This document shows, piece by piece, positions 8,759 through 17,607 of a stretch of DNA of 64,000 nucleotides; the stretch's first letter is position 1, and each line of letters begins with the position of its first letter. The notes under the pieces are model-generated. The model ran no database searches. It saw only the letters and a program-made list of their open reading frames with translations, and was not told the origin of the DNA. A program made the translations under genes and the position numbers. The stretch comes from Verrucomicrobiota bacterium (GTDB lineage Bacteria; Verrucomicrobiota; Verrucomicrobiia; Chthoniobacterales; Terrimicrobiaceae): contig JAPLTG010000032.1 in NCBI GenBank assembly GCA_026398255.1, positions 124,001 through 188,000 of the forward strand. The letters are read 5' to 3'.

Positions 8759-9622
8759 GTGAATAAGACGCTCGTTATCCTAAATCCAGCGGCCCGCAGT
8801 GATAAAGCGGCCCGCTTTCAAAAGCAGATTCGCGATCTCTCGGCAGACTTCGTTTTGCACACGACTTCCGAATTCGGTGAAGCACGCCGTGTCGCGTCTC
8901 AAGGAGTGGTTGACGGGTTTGAAACGATCGTCGCCGCGGGTGGTGACGGCACCATTAATGAGGTGGTGAATGGCTTAGGCGGCTCGACCGTCCGACTAGG
9001 CATCCTGCCCGTGGGCACCGTGAATGTTTTGGCTCAGGAAATCGGCTTGCCGCAGGGAAACCTGCGAGAAGCTTGGAGGATCATCGAACAGGGTAAATCC
9101 ATCGCCCTCGATCTCCCGATGGCCAATGGCCAATATTTCATCCAACTCGCCGGCGTGGGCCTGGACGCGGAAGTCGTTCGTCGCACCACCACGGATTTGA
9201 AAAAGACCTTCGGACCGCTGAGCTACATTTTGTCGTTGATCCAAATCGCCTCGGCGCGCCCACCCAAGCTCACGCTTGAAACGGAAGGTTGGCCGCCGCG
9301 CGAGGGATGCTTTGCTTTGATTGGAAATGGCCGACTTTACGGCGGTCCGTTCCCGCTTTTTAAACGGGCGAGTTCGAGTGACGGACTTCTCGATGTCGTG
9401 GTTTTTAAAAACCAAAGCCACTGGGATGTCGTCCGCTACTTTCAAGCGATCGCCTTCGGAAAACACGAGGAGTTGCCCGATGTGGAATATTTTCAGACGC
9501 CCTCGCTCCGAGTGAGTGGACCTGAGGGGGTGCCGGTCGAGTTGGACGGCGAGTTGGCGGGGGCAGTGCCTTGTGAGTTCCGCATTTCGCCGACGAAGCT
9601 GAATGTGATTGCTCCGGTTTAG
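8759..9622 (+). CDS. Diacylglycerol/lipid kinase family protein (YegS-like)
   Basis: This 287-aa protein has the DAGK catalytic fold, which phosphorylates a lipid such as diacylglycerol with ATP. The nucleotide-binding motif AAGGDGTINEVVNGL is at about residues 58-72, and LGILPVGTVNVLAQE follows as in YegS/DgkB. GLDAEVVRR at about residues 137-145 begins the second domain. The start is GTG at 8759. The 36-bp gap from the divergent AsmA-like gene must hold both start regions. The stop overlaps the convergent nadB stop by four bases. Substrate specificity is open, since diacylglycerol, phosphatidylglycerol and sphingoid bases are all known in the family. Confidence 0.88.
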   Translation: MNKTLVILNPAARSDKAARFQKQIRDLSADFVLHTTSEFGEARRVASQGVVDGFETIVAAGGDGTINEVVNGLGGSTVRLGILPVGTVNVLAQEIGLPQGNLREAWRIIEQGKSIALDLPMANGQYFIQLAGVGLDAEVVRRTTTDLKKTFGPLSYILSLIQIASARPPKLTLETEGWPPREGCFALIGNGRLYGGPFPLFKRASSSDGLLDVVVFKNQSHWDVVRYFQAIAFGKHEELPDVEYFQTPSLRVSGPEGVPVELDGELAGAVPCEFRISPTKLNVIAPV

Positions 9623-11211
9623 ACCCGCCGCATGAGCGTGTCGCGAAGGAACCGGCGGTCGTCGCGCTCGGGGTAATCAAGCGTGAAGTGCAGGCCGCGG
9701 CTTTCTTTGCGACTCAGCGCGCAATCCACCACCAGCGAGGCGACGGTGACAAGGTTGCGGAGTTCCAGGAGGTCGGTGGTGACTTTGAAATTCCAGTAAA
9801 ACTCCTGCACCTCGGCGTGGAGATTCCGCAGCCGTGTCGCAGCGCGTTGGAGTCGCTTGTCCGTGCGGACGATCCCGACATAGTCCCACATGAGTCGACG
9901 CACTTCTTCCCAGTTGTGGGAGATCACCACGAGTTCGTCGACATCCTGGACCTGGCCGGAACGCCATTCAGGAAGAGAAATTTCAACCCGCTCGCGCTTG
10001 CCTCGTGTGGATTTTTCAAAGGCCCGATGCGCCGCAACAAGCCCCTCAAGCAGGGAATTGCTGGCGAGTCGGTTTGCCCCATGGAGCCCGGTGCAAGCGA
10101 CCTCGCCGATTGCGAATAGCCCGCGAATCGATGTCTCTCCATTCACATCGGCTTTCACGCCGCCGCATTGGTAATGGGCTGCAGGAACGACCGGAATCGG
10201 GGATTTTGTGATATCGAGACCTGCCTGCAGACAGGTCTCATAAATCGTCGGGAAGCGAGACCGAATAAAGTCTGCCGGCTTGTGTGTGATATCGAGGTAA
10301 ACGCATTTGGCGCCGCTGCGTTTCATCTCGGCATCGATCGCGCGAGCTACGATGTCGCGAGGAGCCAGTTCCTTTTGCGGGTTGTGATGCTCCATGAAAC
10401 GCTGTCCGCGTTCGTTGATGAGAATGCCGCCTTCACCGCGAACGGCCTCGGAAATCAGGAAGGATTTGATCGAAGGGTGGTAGAGGCAAGTGGGATGGAA
10501 TTGGACGAATTCCATATTCGCAATCACCGCCCCGGCACGCCAAGCCATGGCAACGCCATCGCCGGTCGCGACATCGGGGTTCGTCGTATAGAGATACACT
10601 TTTCCACATCCCCCCGTGGCGGCCACGGTCACATCGGAGCGCAGGGTTTCTACGATGCCGGTGGCCTCATTGAGCACATAGACACCGAGGCAACTATTCT
10701 CCATGGCGTAGCCGAGTTTGCCGGTGGTGATGAAATCGACCGCCATGTGGTTTTCCATCACTTCGATTCGGGGATGCTCGGCGATGCGCTCGAGGAGTCG
10801 GGTTTCAATCTCGCGCCCGGTGGCATCGCGGGCATGCAGGATGCGGCGTTTCGTGTGTCCACCTTCCCGGCCGAGATCAGGCTCCATCGTGCCGTTACCA
10901 TTTTCCCTTTGATCAAAATGAACTCCAAGTCCCGTAAGCTCGGCAATCCGTGTGGGACCTTCGGTGACAATCGAGCGGACGACATCCTCGTGGCAAAGCC
11001 CTGCTCCTGCAGCAAGCGTGTCGCGAACATGGAGGTCGAACGAATCCTCGCCGGTCATCACGCAAGCGACGCCGCCTTGAGCCCAGGCGGTGTTTGAGTC
11101 CGACGAAGAGCGTTTTGTGACGATGGCGACGGATCCTTTCTGCGCGGCTTTCAGAGCGAAGGACAAACCCGCAATACCACTGCCAAGGACGATAAAATCA
11201 AATTCCCTCAT
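9619..11211 (-). CDS. nadB: L-aspartate oxidase
   Basis: NadB oxidises L-aspartate to iminoaspartate with FAD, the first step of de novo NAD synthesis. The 530-aa protein has the FAD dinucleotide motif VLGSGIAGLSFALKAA at residues ~8-23 and SDSNTAWAQGGVA. It also has MEFVQFHPTCLY and SEAVRGEGGILIN of the succinate dehydrogenase/fumarate reductase flavoprotein family, then HYQCGGVKAD and GEVACTGLHGANRLASNSLLE. It starts by ATGA overlap with panC upstream, so two cofactor pathways (NAD and pantothenate), both using aspartate-derived metabolites, share a transcript. nadA and nadC are not in the window. Confidence 0.95.
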   Translation of the reverse strand: MREFDFIVLGSGIAGLSFALKAAQKGSVAIVTKRSSSDSNTAWAQGGVACVMTGEDSFDLHVRDTLAAGAGLCHEDVVRSIVTEGPTRIAELTGLGVHFDQRENGNGTMEPDLGREGGHTKRRILHARDATGREIETRLLERIAEHPRIEVMENHMAVDFITTGKLGYAMENSCLGVYVLNEATGIVETLRSDVTVAATGGCGKVYLYTTNPDVATGDGVAMAWRAGAVIANMEFVQFHPTCLYHPSIKSFLISEAVRGEGGILINERGQRFMEHHNPQKELAPRDIVARAIDAEMKRSGAKCVYLDITHKPADFIRSRFPTIYETCLQAGLDITKSPIPVVPAAHYQCGGVKADVNGETSIRGLFAIGEVACTGLHGANRLASNSLLEGLVAAHRAFEKSTRGKRERVEISLPEWRSGQVQDVDELVVISHNWEEVRRLMWDYVGIVRTDKRLQRAATRLRNLHAEVQEFYWNFKVTTDLLELRNLVTVASLVVDCALSRKESRGLHFTLDYPERDDRRFLRDTLMRRV

Positions 11212-12044
11212 GGCATCGCGGGGAGCGGAATGTTGTCGATCAATCTCGCTTTTCCGAGAAATACGGCGGCAGCCAAGCGGCCTTCCGTGCGGCGTTGGCG
11301 CAAGGGTTGAAGGGTTTGAGCATCGATGGCTTCGATGTAATCAATGCGAGTGCCGGGGATTTTGATAATGAGCTTCACGGCCTCCGAGACCACTTTGGCA
11401 GGCGTGGGTTTTTGGGAAGCTGACTGCAGTGCGGCATAGATTTGAGGGGCGAGTTGGCGTTCGGCCTCGGTCAAATAGGCATTGCGTGAACTTGCTGCGA
11501 GGCCATCGGGTTCGCGCACCGTGGGGGAGGGGATGATCTCCAGATCGAAGTCCAAGTCGCGGACCATCCGACGAATGATAGCCAACTGCTGCCAGTCCTT
11601 TTCGCCAAAGATCGCATGGGTGGGCGCGACGATATGGAAAAGTTTGCTGACAATGGTGCAGACGCCGGAAAAGTGACCGGCACGGGAACGGCCGCACAGG
11701 ACCGATGAAAGGGATGTTTCGTTAATCAAAACGCTCGCGTCGGCGGGATACATCTCGGTGATGCTCGGTAGAAAAACCGCGTCAGCACCGGCATCCCGGC
11801 AGGTTTTTAAGTCATTTCTCAAGGGCCTAGGATACGCTGAGAAATCCTCCTTCGGGCCAAATTGCGTGGGGTTCACAAAAATCGACACAAGAACCATGCC
11901 GTCCTTTCCTGCAATTCGTCGAGCCATACGAATCAATGCCGCATGGCCGTGATGAAGTGCTCCCATGGTCGGAACGAAAACGACTCGTCCCTTAAGTAAA
12001 CGACGGCATTTTCTGACCTGCGAAATGCTCTTGAGTGTCTTCAA
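11208..12044 (-). CDS. panC: Pantothenate synthetase
   Basis: PanC condenses pantoate with beta-alanine using ATP to make pantothenate. The 278-aa protein shows VFVPTMGALHHGHAALI at residues ~22-38 (the HIGH-like nucleotidylyl-transferase motif), VSIFVNPTQFGPKEDF, GVCTIVSKLFHIVAP, FGEKDWQQLAIIRRMV and GLAASSRNAYL, all conserved. It is 42 bp downstream of secG on the same strand and overlaps nadB as ATGA. Length is normal for the family. panB and panD were not seen here. Confidence 0.96.
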   Translation of the reverse strand: MKTLKSISQVRKCRRLLKGRVVFVPTMGALHHGHAALIRMARRIAGKDGMVLVSIFVNPTQFGPKEDFSAYPRPLRNDLKTCRDAGADAVFLPSITEMYPADASVLINETSLSSVLCGRSRAGHFSGVCTIVSKLFHIVAPTHAIFGEKDWQQLAIIRRMVRDLDFDLEIIPSPTVREPDGLAASSRNAYLTEAERQLAPQIYAALQSASQKPTPAKVVSEAVKLIIKIPGTRIDYIEAIDAQTLQPLRQRRTEGRLAAAVFLGKARLIDNIPLPAMP

Positions 12045-12086
12045 GGAGTCTGGGGAATTTTCAACGGCTCGGCGGCCCGAAATGCC

Positions 12087-12617
12087 TTAATTTTCGGGCG
12101 TCGCAGCAGGAGTTTCTACAGGAGCTTCGGAAGTCGCAGCTGGTGTGGCTGCTGGAACCTCGACAGGAGCAATAGCAGTGACTTCAGGCGTGCTCGCTGG
12201 AGTTTCTGCGGGTGTCGCGGCGGGTGCTTCTGTTGGGGTTGAGGCAGGAGTTTCTTGAGGTTTTTCCAATGCATTTTGGAGGCCCATCGCTGGAGTGGAA
12301 TCTTCGGCGTTCTTGATGGGCGTGGCCTCGGGAATGGGTTCGCTCAAGAGTTTCTTTTGAATCTCGGTTTTACCGCCCTGCATCTTGGCGGTCAGGATGG
12401 AGAGCAGAAGGGTGATTCCGAAAAAACCGATGGCCATCCAGGTCGTGAATCGTGCGAGGACATTGGTAGTCTGCGAGCCGAAGACATTGTCTGTAATTCC
12501 CCCGCCAAACGCGGATCCGAGACCCTCGCTGCGCGGTCTTTGCATAAGGACCACCAGCACGAGCATTAAGCAAACGATGACATGCAAAGTCACCAAAATA
12601 GGCATTAAAATCGACAT
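12087..12617 (-). CDS. secG: Preprotein translocase subunit SecG with Ala/Pro/Thr-rich tail
   Basis: SecG is the small accessory subunit of the SecYEG channel in the cytoplasmic membrane. Starting from the ATG at 12617 gives a 176-aa protein with two membrane segments (residues ~3-23 and ~56-76). The family signature LMQRPRSEGLGSAFGGG lies between them. An upstream in-frame extension to 12776 has no membrane or SecG character and would overlap the divergent acyl-CoA synthetase start, so I rejected it. The last ~80 residues are low-complexity repeats of Pro, Ala, Thr and Glu, far longer than the usual SecG tail. Confidence 0.88.
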   Translation of the reverse strand: MSILMPILVTLHVIVCLMLVLVVLMQRPRSEGLGSAFGGGITDNVFGSQTTNVLARFTTWMAIGFFGITLLLSILTAKMQGGKTEIQKKLLSEPIPEATPIKNAEDSTPAMGLQNALEKPQETPASTPTEAPAATPAETPASTPEVTAIAPVEVPAATPAATSEAPVETPAATPEN

Positions 12618-12729
12618 AAAAGAACGCGAAGGAGTAGTGAGCTGGGTCCCCCAAGTAAAGCTCTGATTCGATATGGAAAGGCGTTGAAACGAACTGACAA
12701 ATCCGAACGTGACGATTACTTGATTCGGG

Positions 12730-14640
12730 ATGTCCGATAATAAATACGGTGCCACTCTGGCCGAGGTTTTCGCCAATGCCGCTCGTCGCTACGACGGAAT
12801 GCCCGCTTTTTGCAAAAAGGACGGGTCTGGTGGTTTTCAGCCGATTTCCTTCCGTCAACTTTACGAAAAAGGCCTCGATCTCGCGACCTCCCTCATCGCC
12901 CTGGGTTTGGAAGCGAGGGAGCATGTGGCGATCATTGCCGACAATCGACTCGAGTGGATCATTTGCGACTACGGAATTCTTTTGGCAGGTGCGGCGGATG
13001 TTCCTCGCGGAACGGATGTCACCGATGCGGAGATGGTCTATATCCTCACGCACTCGGACGCCCGCGTGGTCTTTGTAGAAAACATGACGATTCTCCGTCG
13101 TGTTTTAGAGCTTCGTCCTCAACTTCCGCACATCAGCGAGATCATTCTCATGGCACCTGCTGTGGAGGCTCCGGAAGGTGTGCGGCATTTGGAAAATCTC
13201 CTTGCGGATGGCGCGGCGCGGCGTGCTTCCGGATTCGATCCCGCCTTGGAGCGTGCTCGGGCTATCAAGCCGGACGACCTTTTCACGATTATTTACACAT
13301 CGGGCACGACGGGGACTCCGAAGGGGGTTCAGCTCACGCACGCGAATATGTGCTCCCAGATCGAAAACCTCCCGCTTGAGCTTCGTCCTGGAGACCGTGC
13401 GTTGGCGATCCTGCCGATTTGGCACAGCTACGAGCGCGTTTTCGAGATGCTTTGTATTTCCCGAGGCGTTGCGACGCACTACACGAATTTGAGATCCGTG
13501 GCGGAGGATTTGAAACTGGTGAAGCCCACGGTCATGGCTTCGGCACCGAGGCTTTGGGAGAACCTCTATTTAAAAATCCTCGCGAATGTGAAATCCGCCC
13601 CACCGGTGCGCCAGGCCTTGTTTCATCTCGCCTACGGAGCCACGCGAAATGTGAAGCGGGCTGAGAGATTCTTTCTCGGACAGCAACTCGACATGCATGG
13701 CCGGAAGTGCGGGGAAAGCCTTCGCTTGGCCGTTCAACACGCCGGGCTTTGGTTGATTTCCATTGTTCCGGCGAAGCTTCTCGATGGCCTCGTTCTGAAA
13801 AAACTCCGCGCCATCGTCGGGGGAGAATTTCGAGGAACCATTTCCGGAGGCGGGGCGCTTCAGCCGCATGTGGATGAGTTTTTCAACTTCATTGGCATCC
13901 CGGTGCTCGAAGGTTACGGCATGACGGAAACCTCTCCCGTGCTGGCCGTGCGGACTTGGAGCAATCTCGTGATCGGAACCGTTGGTCCGTTTTTCCCACA
14001 CACCAACATTCGGATCGTCGATCTTGGCACAGGCGCGATTCTTTATCCGGATTCCACTCGTCCATTGGGAGGCCGTGGGCTTCGCGGGGAAATCCATGTG
14101 AAGGGCCCGCAAGTCATGCGCGGTTACTACAAAAACCCCGAGGCGACGGCGCTGGTATTGCGCGATGGATGGATGAATACCGGAGACATCGGGATGGTGA
14201 CGGCCAATGATTGTTTGAAAATTCTCGGCCGTTCGAAGGACACGATTGTTCTGCTGAATGGGGAAAACATCGAGCCTGTGCCCATCGAGTCCCGACTCGT
14301 CGAGTCCGCGCTGGTGGATCAATGCATGGTGGTCGGTCAGGATCAGAAAGCTCTCGGTGTTTTGATTGTTCCTTCGTTCGAGCATTTCCGCCAAGCCGGA
14401 GTGAATGCCACGAGCGCCGCAGAACTTCAGGCCAATGCCGAAGCGAGGCAGTTGATGGAGGCGGACATTCGACAACTCATCAACCACGAGCGGGGCTTCA
14501 AATCCTTCGAGCGGATTTCTGATTTTCGTTTCGTGCCGAAGCCCTTTGAAGTCGGTGAGGAGATGACGAATACCTTCAAACTCAAACGCCATGTCATCAC
14601 GGAGAAGTATCGTCCGCTGATCGAGTCGATGTATTCTTAA
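12730..14640 (+). CDS. Long-chain acyl-CoA synthetase (AMP-forming)
   Basis: This 636-aa member of the ANL adenylate-forming superfamily activates a fatty acid as acyl-AMP and transfers it to CoA. IIYTSGTTGTPKGVQLTH at about residues 190-207 is the P-loop. GYGMTETSPVLA near residue 396 and the hinge region with LRDGWMNTGDIG and ILGRSKDTIVLLNGENIEP at about residues 476-515 follow. This fits a FadD-like long-chain acyl-CoA ligase. It is divergent from secG. The L,D-transpeptidase follows 12 bp later and may be cotranscribed. Chain-length preference is unknown. Confidence 0.88.
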   Translation: MSDNKYGATLAEVFANAARRYDGMPAFCKKDGSGGFQPISFRQLYEKGLDLATSLIALGLEAREHVAIIADNRLEWIICDYGILLAGAADVPRGTDVTDAEMVYILTHSDARVVFVENMTILRRVLELRPQLPHISEIILMAPAVEAPEGVRHLENLLADGAARRASGFDPALERARAIKPDDLFTIIYTSGTTGTPKGVQLTHANMCSQIENLPLELRPGDRALAILPIWHSYERVFEMLCISRGVATHYTNLRSVAEDLKLVKPTVMASAPRLWENLYLKILANVKSAPPVRQALFHLAYGATRNVKRAERFFLGQQLDMHGRKCGESLRLAVQHAGLWLISIVPAKLLDGLVLKKLRAIVGGEFRGTISGGGALQPHVDEFFNFIGIPVLEGYGMTETSPVLAVRTWSNLVIGTVGPFFPHTNIRIVDLGTGAILYPDSTRPLGGRGLRGEIHVKGPQVMRGYYKNPEATALVLRDGWMNTGDIGMVTANDCLKILGRSKDTIVLLNGENIEPVPIESRLVESALVDQCMVVGQDQKALGVLIVPSFEHFRQAGVNATSAAELQANAEARQLMEADIRQLINHERGFKSFERISDFRFVPKPFEVGEEMTNTFKLKRHVITEKYRPLIESMYS

Positions 14641-14652
14641 AGAAATAAGCCG

Positions 14653-15426
14653 ATGAAGAATCTGGCTTGGAAAAACGCCCGTTTCCTTAAAAATCCTCTC
14701 CCGATGAAAATGATGATTCCAGTTGTTGTGCTGGTTTTTGCTTTCCACCTATCCGGTTGCCAGTCGCTCCGAAAGCCAGTCATACCGGATGTCCCTGCGG
14801 GAATGCGCGCGGCCGATTTGGCTTTGATTAACGAACGCATCAAGGCCACGCCGAATTCCCTCGTGATCTTCCATCAGGAGTTGGCGGCAGCGCCGATTGA
14901 TCCTCTCCGCTCAGGTGTCATCGTGGATCTCGATCGCCAGCGTGCTTATGTTTATTCGGCGAATCAACTCGTGGCGGCGACCCGCATTGCCAGTGGAAAG
15001 CGGAACTTTCGCACATCCACCGGCGACTTCCGGATTGGCCAAAAAAATCCCAAGCACGCTTCGAATCTCTACGGAAAATTAAAGAACACCGAGACCGGCG
15101 AGAATTTGCCTGGCGAGATCGACACGCGGACGACACCGGTTCTGGAGGGAATGGTCTTTCTAGGGGCACCGATGCCACACTTCATGAGGTTCCACACTCT
15201 CGATGGAAAAGCCTCGGCCATTGGATTCCACCAAGGCCATGTGCCCAGCAGGCCGGCCTCCCACGGTTGCATTCGGCTTCCCTCTGGCTCTGCGAAGTCG
15301 CTCTACAAGCTACTGCCTAGCGGAACGCCGGTTTTCATTTACGGAGATCAATACGGCATTCCGGCGCGTCCATTGCCCGAGATTCAAGAAAACCCGGAGC
15401 CTCCGCGCAAGAAACGCAAACGCTGA
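14653..15426 (+). CDS. L,D-transpeptidase (YkuD domain) lipoprotein
   Basis: This is a YkuD-domain enzyme of the kind that cross-links peptidoglycan or attaches proteins to it in the periplasm. The catalytic motif SHGCIRL with preceding GHVPSRPA lies near the C-terminus. The N-terminus has a hydrophobic stretch ending in the lipobox LSGC, so it is probably an anchored lipoprotein. The ATG at 14653 gives 257 aa. A second in-frame ATG at 14704 gives a more usual short lipoprotein signal, and both remain possible because neither has a clear ribosome-binding site. The C-terminus is basic. Confidence 0.85.
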   Translation: MKNLAWKNARFLKNPLPMKMMIPVVVLVFAFHLSGCQSLRKPVIPDVPAGMRAADLALINERIKATPNSLVIFHQELAAAPIDPLRSGVIVDLDRQRAYVYSANQLVAATRIASGKRNFRTSTGDFRIGQKNPKHASNLYGKLKNTETGENLPGEIDTRTTPVLEGMVFLGAPMPHFMRFHTLDGKASAIGFHQGHVPSRPASHGCIRLPSGSAKSLYKLLPSGTPVFIYGDQYGIPARPLPEIQENPEPPRKKRKR

Positions 15427-15432
15427 AGCGTC

Positions 15433-16482
15433 TCAGGTGGGCCGGGCGGGTTGCTGCTGCGTGAGGCAATGAAAAGCTCCAAGCCCCCAGATTAATTCCC
15501 GGCAATCGATGGGTAGGATCCGCCGCGTGGGGAACGCTTCGTGCAATGCCGAGACAGCCCAAGCGTCATTCGCATCCCCGTAAACCGGTAGAAGCACGGC
15601 GGTGTTGGCGATGTAGAAATTGGCATAACTCGCGGGTAGGCGCTGACCCTCGCGCTCAATGCGGGGAGGCATCGGGAGGGTGAGCACATGGAGCGGCTCC
15701 CCACTTGGCAGCCTCATCACATGGAGTCGGTCGAGATTTCGTTGGAGCGGTTCGTAATTCGGATCGTTTTCGTCTTCTTCGACGGCGGTGATCACCGTGC
15801 TCGGACCGATGAAACGGGTGATGTCATCGACATGGCCATCCGTGTCGTCGCCCTCGATACCGTCTCCCAACCAAAGGATGGAGGTCACACCCAAAGTCTC
15901 GCGAAGTTTTTTCTCAATCGCGGCGCGGTCTTTCGAGGGATTCCGGTTGGGATTCAGAAGGCAGCTTTCCGTTGTAATGATCGTTCCGGCCCCATTCCCA
16001 TCAATCGAGCCGCCCTCGAGGATGAAATGCGATTGGTCAAAAACCGGGATTCCCAGTGATGCGGCGACGGCGGAGGGAACGGCGTTGTCCTCGTCGAATG
16101 GGGAAAGTTTGTAACCCCAAGCATTGAATCCAAAATTCAGTGCCGCTACTTGGGGTTCCTTCTCGCGAACCACAAAGATGGGCCCGTGGTCGCGGCACCA
16201 AGGCTCGTCGGTCGGGATGTGAAAAAACTCCAAACGCTCCGGCGGGCATTTTTTCAAAAGCCGACGGACTGTTTTTTCCTGCTCCGCGTTCTTTACATTG
16301 ATGCGGACGATCTCCGAAGTCGCGAGCGCCTCGGCCATGGCCACAAAAGTCGGGAGAACCCGCTCGTAGGAGCCAGGAAAGCTGTTGCAACCTGGCTGCG
16401 GCCACGAAATCCAGGTCGCCTCATGGGGCTCCCATTCGGCTGGTAAGCGATATCCTTTTTCAGATGGGGTCTTCTGACTCAT
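15433..16482 (-). CDS. aguA: Agmatine deiminase / peptidylarginine deiminase family
   Basis: This 349-aa protein is an agmatine iminohydrolase of the bacterial PAD family, converting agmatine to N-carbamoylputrescine in polyamine synthesis. Conserved elements are EPHEATWISWP at the start, EPWCRDHGPIFV near residue 92, FILEGGSIDGNG, DTDGHVDDITRF near residue 213, and the catalytic cysteine in GAFHCLTQQQ near the C-terminus. It is convergent with the L,D-transpeptidase six bases away. The carbamoylputrescine amidase usually paired with it was not seen nearby, so the polyamine role is inferred from the family. Confidence 0.9.
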   Translation of the reverse strand: MSQKTPSEKGYRLPAEWEPHEATWISWPQPGCNSFPGSYERVLPTFVAMAEALATSEIVRINVKNAEQEKTVRRLLKKCPPERLEFFHIPTDEPWCRDHGPIFVVREKEPQVAALNFGFNAWGYKLSPFDEDNAVPSAVAASLGIPVFDQSHFILEGGSIDGNGAGTIITTESCLLNPNRNPSKDRAAIEKKLRETLGVTSILWLGDGIEGDDTDGHVDDITRFIGPSTVITAVEEDENDPNYEPLQRNLDRLHVMRLPSGEPLHVLTLPMPPRIEREGQRLPASYANFYIANTAVLLPVYGDANDAWAVSALHEAFPTRRILPIDCRELIWGLGAFHCLTQQQPARPT

Positions 16483-16697
16483 GCACGATCAGCATTCCCG
16501 CGAAGCTGGTCATCGAACAAGGCGAATCGGCGAAAAAAAATTTACGAATGGTGAAATAAAAGTTGCGTTGTCATTTTCTGTCGAATGGCCGTTGGATTCG
16601 AATGAGGCGGGAATCTGCCTCTTGCAAATTTTCCGAGGAATTAGGGTTGCTTTCCTGCAGATCAGTGACCATTCTCCGCCTCCATTTTTTTTGATTT

Positions 16698-16853
16698 ATG
16701 AGCCAGCATCCCAGTCTCAAAGGCAAAGGCGCCATCAAGACCAAGCGTAGTGTTTTGAAGCGTTTCGAGCGCGTCGATCTTCTCCGCAAACGCGGACAAT
16801 TCCAAGAGGGCCAGCGCGTCATTGGCCTGCCTAAAACCAAGCCAGAGGAATAA
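16698..16853 (+). CDS. Small basic protein, Verrucomicrobia/Chlamydiae family
   Basis: This 51-residue, strongly basic protein starts MSQHPSLKGKGAIKTKRSVL and continues KRFERVDLLRKRG, ending in VIGLPKTKPEE. This matches, from memory, TIGR04137, the small basic protein family found across Verrucomicrobia and Chlamydiae and described as probably rRNA-binding. It is the strongest taxonomic marker in the window. It lies 16 bp upstream of a large-subunit pseudouridine synthase gene, consistent with a ribosome-related role. About 215 bp of non-coding sequence precede it. The T-rich tract just before the ATG leaves no clear Shine-Dalgarno site. Confidence 0.9.
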   Translation: MSQHPSLKGKGAIKTKRSVLKRFERVDLLRKRGQFQEGQRVIGLPKTKPEE

Positions 16854-16869
16854 TCCTCCGCCGCGACCC

Positions 16870-17607
16870 ATGCGGCTAAACCGTTTTCTTGCTGCTGCGG
16901 GCCTAGGCTCGCGGCGCTCTTGTGATCAGTTGATCTCAGCCGGCTCGGTTGTGATCAATGGTCATCGAATCGATAAACTCGCCACAACTGTTGGCCCAGA
17001 CGACGATGTCAGGGTCCATGGACGCCAAGTTCGGGTGGCCTTGCCCGTCACGCTGGTTCTTAACAAGCCCCGTGGCTATGTCGTAACCCGCTCCGACGAA
17101 CGTGGTCGCCGCACGATTTACGAATTGCTCGATCAAGGGCATGCGAATCTTTTTCATGTTGGTCGCTTAGATAAGGAGAGCGAGGGATTGCTTTTGATGA
17201 CCAATGATGGGGCTCTTTCCCAAAAACTCCTTCATCCCTCGCACGGCGTGGAGAAGGAATACGAGGTGGAACTCGACAAGACCTTCAATCCTGAATTGAG
17301 CGCGAAACTCATCCGTGGTGTCCACATTGAAGGAGGGCGCGGGCGTTTCGAGTTGGTGCGCATTGCGGGTCCGAAAATCCTTCGAGTAGTCCTTAAACAA
17401 GGCATCAAACGCCAAATCCGTCTCATGCTTTACCGCCTCGGCTATGAGGTCAAAACCCTCCGCCGAATTCGCATGGGAACAATTACGGATTTTAAACTTC
17501 CACCCGGTGCGTGGCGCCCTCTCTCCGTGAAGGAAATCGATCAACTCTCGAAAGCGGCCACGACAACTCCTCGCTCCTCCGAGCATGCCCGGAAGAAAGC
17601 TCGATGA
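16870..17607 (+). CDS. rluB: 23S rRNA pseudouridine synthase, RluB/RsuA family
   Basis: This 245-aa protein isomerises a uridine in rRNA to pseudouridine. An S4 RNA-binding domain comes first (MRLNRFLAAAGLGSRRSCDQ, residues 1-50). The catalytic domain follows with VGRLDKESEGLLLMTNDG, where the Asp is the nucleophile, and GIKRQIRLMLYRLGYEVKTL. I chose the ATG at 16870 because it begins exactly at the S4 domain. An upstream start at 16822 would overlap the small basic protein gene. The 3' end overlaps ribD by 23 bp. The exact target uridine (E. coli RluB acts at U2605) is assumed by family. Confidence 0.9.
   Translation: MRLNRFLAAAGLGSRRSCDQLISAGSVVINGHRIDKLATTVGPDDDVRVHGRQVRVALPVTLVLNKPRGYVVTRSDERGRRTIYELLDQGHANLFHVGRLDKESEGLLLMTNDGALSQKLLHPSHGVEKEYEVELDKTFNPELSAKLIRGVHIEGGRGRFELVRIAGPKILRVVLKQGIKRQIRLMLYRLGYEVKTLRRIRMGTITDFKLPPGAWRPLSVKEIDQLSKAATTTPRSSEHARKKAR

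Noticed and set aside
10168-11097. 309-aa plus-strand open frame
   Set aside because: It is antisense to nadB, whose motifs are unmistakable.
12618-12776. 53-residue N-terminal extension of SecG
   Set aside because: It would place a non-membrane stretch before the first SecG helix and overlap the divergent acyl-CoA synthetase start.
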